From: Acidobacteriota bacterium
Lineage (GTDB): Bacteria; Acidobacteriota; Thermoanaerobaculia; Multivoradales; Multivoraceae
NCBI GenBank assembly: GCA_026707545.1
Contig: JAPOWR010000001.1
Span: 2,695,778-2,759,777, forward strand
Reading direction: 5' to 3'
DNA: 64,000 nt
Below, piece after piece: positions 58,682 through 64,000 of the stretch; within the stretch, counting starts at the first letter, position 1, and each line of letters starts with the position of its first letter. The position numbers and the translations under genes are program-made. The notes below the pieces were generated by a model. The model was not told the origin of the DNA, made no database searches, and saw nothing but the letters and a program-made list of their open reading frames with translations.

Positions 58682-59703
58682 CAAAGGTCTCTCAGCCGAA
58701 CCACGCTCGCCGCCGACCGCTCCGCACGCAGTGCCGCCGCGGCCGGTTCACCGATCCGGGCGGTAGTCGTGACGGTCACGCTCGGTCCACCGTCTTCGCC
58801 CTTCTCCCGGACCGTCACCTCGAGGTCGGTAATGCCGTCCGCGACCACCTGAGTCAGGTTCGCGCTCCGATGTCGCCAGGCGACCGCCGAGCCGGGGTAG
58901 AGGCGGGCCATCGCCAACTGCGGTCCGCGCCGGGACTGCGGATCCTGCGGTCGAACATAGAACCGCCACTCCTCCAGCACGCCCACCCGGTCCACGCTGC
59001 TCATGTAACCCGCCGGCCAGCTCCCGCCGCTCGACATCGAAAGAAAGCCCGCCGCGAGCGAGCCCCGGGAAGCATCGGCCTGAAACTCGACCCTCAACCT
59101 GCGGCCACGGCCTCGGCCGCTGCCCGCCACGTCGACGATGGGAACCACCGCGTGGACTCCCGTGGCATCACCGGAGACCAGGAGCAACGCGTCGTCACCG
59201 GCATCGCCGGCGGCTCGGAGCATCTCGAGGGATTGAGCGGTCCCGTATGGAGTCTGCGCACCGACGACGACCCAGCCGCTCCTCGCCACCGGGTCGAATC
59301 CGTACTCGTCGACCCAGTAGAGCGGGCCGTTGATCACTCCGCGGATCACCAGCACGTCGGTTCCTTCGGCTGCCGTCGTGGAACCGACGGCATGGCCCGC
59401 CCGCACTTGCTTTTCGACGTCGACCGCGAGTTCGGGGCGTGGTGCCTGGCCAGGCAACTGGTGAACCAGACCACCGCGACCGGCTGCCCGCAACGATCGC
59501 CGCAGTTCGACGTGCGCCGCCTGCTGCGCCTGCAACAGCGACGCCGTCTCGAGTTGCGCCCGCGCCAGTCGCTGATGAAGAACGAACAGGAAGAGAGCGG
59601 CCACCGAAACCGCCACGGTCAAGGAGAATGCGACCAGCGTCTCGATCAGGCTGGCCCCGCAGTCCGGCCGCGCCGCCACACCCCTCCCGGTGGCGCCGTT
59701 CAT
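58678..59703 (-). CDS. PilW-like pseudopilin (prepilin N-terminal)
   Basis: 341 residues from ATG 59703, overlapping the previous stop (ATGA). CGASLIETLVAFSLTVAVSVAALFLFVLHQ has the prepilin cleavage site after Gly and the conserved Glu5 of the mature pilin. The C-terminal region includes GITDLEVTVREKGEDGGPSVTVTTTARIGEP, the PilW pattern. It would be a minor pilin in type IV pilus assembly. The open frame upstream of this ATG is not coding. Confidence 0.87.
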   Translation of the reverse strand: MNGATGRGVAARPDCGASLIETLVAFSLTVAVSVAALFLFVLHQRLARAQLETASLLQAQQAAHVELRRSLRAAGRGGLVHQLPGQAPRPELAVDVEKQVRAGHAVGSTTAAEGTDVLVIRGVINGPLYWVDEYGFDPVARSGWVVVGAQTPYGTAQSLEMLRAAGDAGDDALLLVSGDATGVHAVVPIVDVAGSGRGRGRRLRVEFQADASRGSLAAGFLSMSSGGSWPAGYMSSVDRVGVLEEWRFYVRPQDPQSRRGPQLAMARLYPGSAVAWRHRSANLTQVVADGITDLEVTVREKGEDGGPSVTVTTTARIGEPAAAALRAERSAASVVRLRDLW

Positions 59704-60146
59704 CGCACTTCCTTCGTGCGGAACGTGACGAACCGGATCGTCCGCTCGCCTGCCGCACGGCCCGCCTGCAGCGCGGTGACTTCGACCGTCACCTCCTCCA
59801 CCTCCACGGACGCTCCACCACGAGCCGGCACCGCCACCGGCGCTGCCCGCACCGAACGCCGGAATTGCGGTGTCTCCGTACCGCAGTTCTCCCGCCAGGC
59901 TGAGATCGAAGGACACCAGACCTGTTCGACGTTCGCCGCGTGAGCGATGTCGTCCAGGGAGGAACGCGCCATGGCCGCCAGGGTGTCCGCCCGGGACGCC
60001 TCGAGGTTGTTCAGGCCGGACCGAACGAGGAGCGACATCACCGTCGCGGCGGCAAGCCCGAGCAAGGCGCAGGAAACCAGCACCTCGACGAGGGTGAAGC
60101 CGCCGCAGTCTGTTCCACCGGTGCCGGGACCGCGCAAGTCGCGCAT
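59700..60146 (-). CDS. PilV-like pseudopilin (prepilin N-terminal)
   Basis: 148 residues. CGGFTLVEVLVSCALLGLAAATVMSLLVR has the prepilin site after Gly, followed by FTLVE (Glu5). It is a short type IVa minor pilin with Cys residues in the C-terminal half (VWCPSISAWRENCGT), probably a disulfide. 39 bases downstream of pilD. Confidence 0.88.
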   Translation of the reverse strand: MRDLRGPGTGGTDCGGFTLVEVLVSCALLGLAAATVMSLLVRSGLNNLEASRADTLAAMARSSLDDIAHAANVEQVWCPSISAWRENCGTETPQFRRSVRAAPVAVPARGGASVEVEEVTVEVTALQAGRAAGERTIRFVTFRTKEVR

Positions 60147-60185
60147 ACCGACCAGGACGGATCCGGGACTCCGGTCTTGGCAGCG

Positions 60186-60974
60186 CTACAGCAGGGACGA
60201 GTAGGCGGCGATCAGATGCGGCCCGAAGAAGAGCGCCACGACCGCACCGATCGACAGAAAGACCCCGAACGGCAGGCGCGAACCCCAGCCCAGCCGCCCG
60301 CGGACCATCAGCAGAATCCCGAACACCGCGCCGAACAGGCACGCCAGAAAAAGCGTAAGCAGCATCCCGGAGGGGCCCAGAAACGCGCCCACACCGGCCA
60401 GCATCTTCACGTCGCCCAGGCCCATGCCCCGAACTCGCCGCAGCAGATACCAGACCCCGATCAGGAGGAGCAGAGCCACGGCGCCGGCGGCGGCGCCGAG
60501 AGCCGACCCCAGCGGCGTCGTCCAGCTAACCCCGAAGGACGCAACCAGGCCAAGGCCCAGAGTCAGGTATGTCAGCTGATCCGGAAGCAGGTAGTGGGCC
60601 GCGTCGATCGTCGCGAGCACCAGCAGGAGGCTCGAGATCAGCGCGGCCGCCAACCCGTCGACGGTCGGTCCGAACGCGAGCCAGGAAACGAGCCACAGGA
60701 GCCCGGCGGTAGCTTCGACCGCCGGATACCGCCACGAGATCCGGGCGCCGCACATGCGGCAGCGGCCGCCGAGCAGAACGAAGCTCAGGAGCGGCAGGTT
60801 GTCCCGGCCCGCGATCCTCCCGCCGCAGCCCGGGCAGCGGGAACGCGGCCGGACCACCGACTCGCCGCGCGGCAGCCGGTAGGCAACGACGTTCAGGAAA
60901 CTGCCCACGCACAGGCCGATGACCGCGGAGTACACGGCACCGAAGATCGCCATCGCCGGAGCCTCTTCGAACAT
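60186..60974 (-). CDS. pilD: Prepilin peptidase/N-methyltransferase
   Basis: 262 residues from ATG 60974, one base into the previous stop (TGATG). The N-terminal zinc-binding loop has CPGCGGRIAG ... CRMCGARISWRYP (two CxxC), and the catalytic Asp pair is in LATIDAAHYLLPDQL and GMGLGDVKML. Eight membrane spans. It cleaves and N-methylates the pilins at 58678-60146 (and the PilX-like fusion). A longer open frame upstream adds only basic text. Confidence 0.95.
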   Translation of the reverse strand: MFEEAPAMAIFGAVYSAVIGLCVGSFLNVVAYRLPRGESVVRPRSRCPGCGGRIAGRDNLPLLSFVLLGGRCRMCGARISWRYPAVEATAGLLWLVSWLAFGPTVDGLAAALISSLLLVLATIDAAHYLLPDQLTYLTLGLGLVASFGVSWTTPLGSALGAAAGAVALLLLIGVWYLLRRVRGMGLGDVKMLAGVGAFLGPSGMLLTLFLACLFGAVFGILLMVRGRLGWGSRLPFGVFLSIGAVVALFFGPHLIAAYSSLL

Positions 60975-63838
60975 CAGGGTTCGCCGCGACGCCTTTCGCG
61001 GACGGCGGACGGCAAGGAGTCGTCCTCCGCGAGGACGAGAGCGGCGACCACCCGCTTCATCGTCTCGCAACCGCGAAGGAAGTCCTCGACGGGTATCCGT
61101 TCGTCGGCCCCGTGGATGCCGCCCGCATCCTCGGCGGAGAGGATGAAGGGCGAGAAGCCGTAGGCGTCCACGCCGCGGCGGCGGAAGAAGCGCGAGTCCG
61201 TCGTACCGGCAATCATCGCCGGCGCCACCGGGGCGTGCACGCCGAGAACGCCTTCCAGCGTCCGGTAGACATCGCTGTTCGTGCTGGACATCGGACTGCC
61301 GCCGGAACGCAGCAACTCCTCGACATGGATGCCGTTGCCGAGCACCGTCTCTACCCGCCGCCGGAACCGGTCGACGTCTGTGTCCGGCAGGAGTCGCGCG
61401 TCGATCAGCGCACTCGCCTCGCCCGGCGCCACGTTCACCGGGCCGGCACCGTTGTCGATCCGGGTGATCTGGACCGTGTCCCGAAAGCTCGCCGCCATAC
61501 CTGGCAGGAGAATCCGGTCCAAGGCCCCGTCCCGGATCCGACGGTCGAGTTCAGCCTGTACGACATCCAGGGGCTGATCGAAGACCTGAGCGAACTCGCC
61601 CTGACGTAAGCCGGCCAGGGCGCGGTAGGCCTGGTGGGCCGCGGCCGTGACCCGCCAGGGATGCTCGAGGTCCAGCACCCGGTTCAGCGCCCTCAGCAAC
61701 CGATGCGTAGGGCTGGCCGGGTTGAATCCCGAGCCGTGGCCGCCCCGACCGGCCGCGGTGACCCGCAGCCAGAGCACCTGTTTCTGGGCCGTCTCGATTC
61801 CCCACCACAACAGCCGCTCTCCGGCCATCCGGTTGACCCCCGCCTCGTTCAGCACCGCCTCGGCATCGCTGAACAGTTCCGGGTGCTCGTCCAGCAGCCA
61901 GGCGACACCTTCTTCGCCACCCGCTTCCTCGTCGGCGCTGGCCACGAGCACCAGATCCCGGCGCCGGGGACGATCGCTCTCGAGCAGATGGAGCATGGCA
62001 ACCAGGTGCGCGACGCCGAGGCTCTTCGCGTCCAGCGCACCGCGACCCCAGATCCGCCCCTGGTGCACTTCACCGCCGAACGGCGGCCGGCTCCAGCCCT
62101 CCCCCGCGGGCACGACATCGAGGTGGTGCAGTAGAACGAGACTTCGACCGGCCGCGTCGATCGCGTTGGCCGGCAACCGTGCATGGAGGTTCGCTCGTCC
62201 ATCCGGGCTCACCAGCATCCGGACTTCGATCTCTCCTCCCGGATCGCCCCGCTCGATCAGCGCAGCGAGATACTCGGCGGCCAGCCGCTCGCCGCCGGGC
62301 GGGTTGCTCGTATCGAAGGAAATGTAGCGCCCCAGCCAACCCACTGGGTCGTCCGGTGCCGGCAGGTTCGCGACCAGGGCGGCGGGGTCGGCCGGCGGCG
62401 GGGCCGCATCGAGCAGATCGCCTACGACCTGGGCGTACAACTCCACACCTTCGACGAAGGCGGGCAGTGCGATCTTCTCGTTCGGACCCGCCACGGTCAT
62501 CGTGTCGGCGGAGACGAGCCGGAACGGAGTGAAGCCGTAGGAGGCGATGCCCTCGTTGCGGAAGAACCGGGAGTCGTTGGCATAGCGGGCAAGCAGGTAG
62601 GGACCGACGCGGTCCGGCTCGACGCCGGTCCGCCAGCGCAGCGAGTCGATCAACTGAACGTAAGCCGGGTGGTCGAGGGGACTTCCCCGCACCGCACCCT
62701 GGCGCTCGTGGAGCCTGATGTCGATTCCGTCGAGGAGACGGTCCGGGAGGAGTTCGGCGGCCGCCGCGTCGGCATCGAGCCCGGGCAGTACGTGGAGCAC
62801 GATCCGCAGCCGGAAGCCGCCGGCCGCCGACGGCTCGACGGCGAACGGGTGCGCCTCGTTGCGGAACAGGGCCTTGAGCAGAGCCGGCAGACGCTCGAAC
62901 AGCCCCGGCTCGCTCAGGACGCGCTCGGGCTCGGCCAGCGCGGCCCGGTAGTCCGGATGAAGACGCGACGGTGCGTAGGCGGCGGCGAACGCCTTCACCT
63001 CCGGCACCAGGGCGGTCGGCGGCGCTGAGCGGAGCGCCTCGAACAGCGCCGCTCGGAGCTCTTCCAGCCGCTCCGCCGACCCACTGGTCGCCGTCACTTC
63101 GAGGAACTGCTTCTGCGCGAACGACGTGCCCCAGTACTTGACCTCACCGACGGAGGGCGCCTCCAGCACCCCACCCTCGGTGAGCACGGCCCAGAACCGG
63201 CGGGTCAGTTCCGGCCGGTTGGCCAGGATGTGGCGCGTACCCGGTTCGCTCCCGGTCTCCTCGCTGCTGGTCGCGAGGAAGATCAGCGAGCGCCGCGGAC
63301 GTCGGCCCGTCTCGTCCATCCGCTCCTTCGCCGCCAGCACCGCGGCGAGCTGGGCAACGGTGACGCTCTTCATGTCGAAAACGCCCCGGCCGATGATCCA
63401 CGGCGGATCGAGCCGCGCCTCGAAGGGAGGCACGACCCAGTCCTCCGGACGGCGTATCGGATCGACATCGAGGTGGTTGTGAAGGACCAGCGCCTCCTCG
63501 CTCTCGCCCTCGAGGATTGCCCACAGGTTCGCCTTGGCGCCCGGGTGCTCCTCGATCTCGACCGTGAGGCCGGCATCTTCCAGGATCCTGGCCAGGTACC
63601 GGGCGGCGTCGATCTCCCGGCCCTTATCCGGCGTCGTGTCGATCCGGACCAGGGCCTGAAGCCGCCGGACATCCTCGTTCGCCTCGTAGTCGACTTCCGA
63701 CCAGGCCGTACCTGTGACCGGCGCCGGGGCGCACTGCCGCAACAGGACGCCAACAACCACCACAACGAGCAAGGTTCCGTAGAGCGCGATGCGGGACGCC
63801 ACGGGGTGGCGCGCGTGCAGTTTCGCGCTACTCGACAT
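60974..63838 (-). CDS. Tandem M20-family metallopeptidase, membrane-anchored
   Basis: 954 residues from ATG 63838. A single membrane anchor (~13-34, ASRIALYGTLLVVVVVGVLLRQC) is followed by two complete M20-sized units. Unit 1 (~45-490) has LVLHNHLDVDP (H-x-D at ~122), GRGVFDMKS, SSEETGSE and LTEGGVL. Unit 2 (~505-945) has LLHHLDVVP (~572), GRGALDAKS, SADEEAGGEEG, LNEAGVN, the dimer-lid GRGGHGSGFNP (~701) and GGIHGADERI (~908). Unit 1 has lost both the GGHGS motif and the last zinc His (VAGPNEKI at ~450), so it is probably inactive. M20 enzymes are amino- or dipeptidases/deacylases; substrate unknown. It is the first gene of the block with pilD. Confidence 0.88.
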   Translation of the reverse strand: MSSSAKLHARHPVASRIALYGTLLVVVVVGVLLRQCAPAPVTGTAWSEVDYEANEDVRRLQALVRIDTTPDKGREIDAARYLARILEDAGLTVEIEEHPGAKANLWAILEGESEEALVLHNHLDVDPIRRPEDWVVPPFEARLDPPWIIGRGVFDMKSVTVAQLAAVLAAKERMDETGRRPRRSLIFLATSSEETGSEPGTRHILANRPELTRRFWAVLTEGGVLEAPSVGEVKYWGTSFAQKQFLEVTATSGSAERLEELRAALFEALRSAPPTALVPEVKAFAAAYAPSRLHPDYRAALAEPERVLSEPGLFERLPALLKALFRNEAHPFAVEPSAAGGFRLRIVLHVLPGLDADAAAAELLPDRLLDGIDIRLHERQGAVRGSPLDHPAYVQLIDSLRWRTGVEPDRVGPYLLARYANDSRFFRNEGIASYGFTPFRLVSADTMTVAGPNEKIALPAFVEGVELYAQVVGDLLDAAPPPADPAALVANLPAPDDPVGWLGRYISFDTSNPPGGERLAAEYLAALIERGDPGGEIEVRMLVSPDGRANLHARLPANAIDAAGRSLVLLHHLDVVPAGEGWSRPPFGGEVHQGRIWGRGALDAKSLGVAHLVAMLHLLESDRPRRRDLVLVASADEEAGGEEGVAWLLDEHPELFSDAEAVLNEAGVNRMAGERLLWWGIETAQKQVLWLRVTAAGRGGHGSGFNPASPTHRLLRALNRVLDLEHPWRVTAAAHQAYRALAGLRQGEFAQVFDQPLDVVQAELDRRIRDGALDRILLPGMAASFRDTVQITRIDNGAGPVNVAPGEASALIDARLLPDTDVDRFRRRVETVLGNGIHVEELLRSGGSPMSSTNSDVYRTLEGVLGVHAPVAPAMIAGTTDSRFFRRRGVDAYGFSPFILSAEDAGGIHGADERIPVEDFLRGCETMKRVVAALVLAEDDSLPSAVRERRRGEP

Positions 63839-63922
63839 CAATGGGATCAGCTTAACGGTTCCACAGTGAACCGCACTCACGGCGGCCCCTTGTCCTGTAC
63901 GGCCGAGAAGCTGCTACCGTCC

Positions 63923-64000
63923 ATGCCGCCTCCCGTGCCGGTCTCCCGCCACCGTCCGAGCGCCGCCGACCCGACAAAGCCGTTCCGCGGCATCGGGAGA
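63923..64000 (+). CDS. Possible start of a gene cut by the window edge
   Basis: ATG 63923 opens a 26-codon frame with no stop to the window end (MPPPVPVSRHRPSAADPTKP ...). It is Pro- and Arg-rich and cannot be assigned. It may well be a chance frame in the 162 bases after the M20 gene, which show nothing else. Confidence 0.2.
   Translation, partial: MPPPVPVSRHRPSAADPTKPFRGIGR

Noticed and set aside
1..64000. CRISPR array, prophage, restriction or toxin-antitoxin defence genes
   Set aside because: No regular repeat-spacer array, no integrase or capsid genes and no recognisable nuclease or toxin domains were found.

Overview
The window is one continuous piece of a high-GC (roughly two-thirds G+C) Gram-negative bacterial chromosome, densely packed with genes and without any insertion sequence, prophage, CRISPR array or rRNA. 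Gram-negative envelope genes (bamD-like, TonB/ExbB/ExbD, heptosyltransferase-like GT9, rseP, tatA), type IV pilus parts, PQQ-type sugar dehydrogenase, MEP-pathway isoprenoid genes, a RicT-like PSP1 protein, TldD/TldE and SelA occur together. I read this as most likely an uncultured Acidobacteriota member (Thermoanaerobaculia-like); that assignment is inference from gene content and style, not from a marker gene.

Layout. 1-5852: end of a PQQ sugar dehydrogenase, a DUF3604 lipoprotein-like protein, then a divergent regulatory pair (SpoIIE-type phosphatase, and a GAF-kinase-receiver-winged-helix protein). 5853-6447: palindrome-rich spacer, a tiny membrane protein and tRNA-Ser with a partial copy of its 3' end. 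6493-15373: serS, then a rightward surface-polysaccharide operon (membrane protein of unknown function, two GT2 enzymes, a GT2-GT4 fusion, and a polyprenyl-phosphate sugar-phosphate transferase). 15375-21026: leftward block of housekeeping genes (PSP1/RicT-like, purD, ispH, lipoprotein, Rrf2 regulator, HAD phosphatase, Nudix hydrolase, small membrane protein). 21095-22597: a GT9 enzyme and four leftward tRNA genes (Arg, His, Arg, Pro). 22634-29087: pcrA/uvrD, glmU, a TPR protein, a GNAT acetyltransferase and a processive-type membrane GT2. 29101-38311: a long rightward envelope/isoprenoid run (GT87-like, truA, cdsA, dxr, rseP, PASTA protein, rpe, bamD-like, a frameshifted Fis-type gene, lytic transglycosylase). 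38328-47317: tatA, an AmgK-like kinase, pgeF, gatB, the TonB-ExbD-ExbD-ExbB module with a TPR partner, ruvC and yebC. 47340-56879: folC, rpiB, purE, an acyl-CoA carboxyltransferase, a divergent TldD/TldE pair, another TPR protein and selA. 56876-63838: leftward pilus module (pilD, PilV-like, PilW-like and a PilX-PilY1-like fusion) behind a tandem M20 peptidase.

The genes are extremely tightly spaced. Fourteen same-strand junctions overlap by exactly four bases (ATGA, GTGA or TTGA). Two convergent pairs share a CTAG stop, and two divergent pairs appear to share a CATG start. Several genes have a TAnnnT box only 7-9 bases before the start codon, suggesting leaderless mRNAs. No gene-free stretch exceeds 300 bases once tRNAs are counted.

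The most noteworthy items are the PilX-PilY1-like fusion, the tandem M20 peptidase with a degenerate first unit, the kinase-receiver-DNA-binding protein next to a PP2C phosphatase, the divergent TldD/TldE pair, the GT2-GT4 fusion with its unknown membrane partner, and an apparent single-base frameshift in a Fis-type regulator. No clearly new multi-gene defence or mobile system was found.
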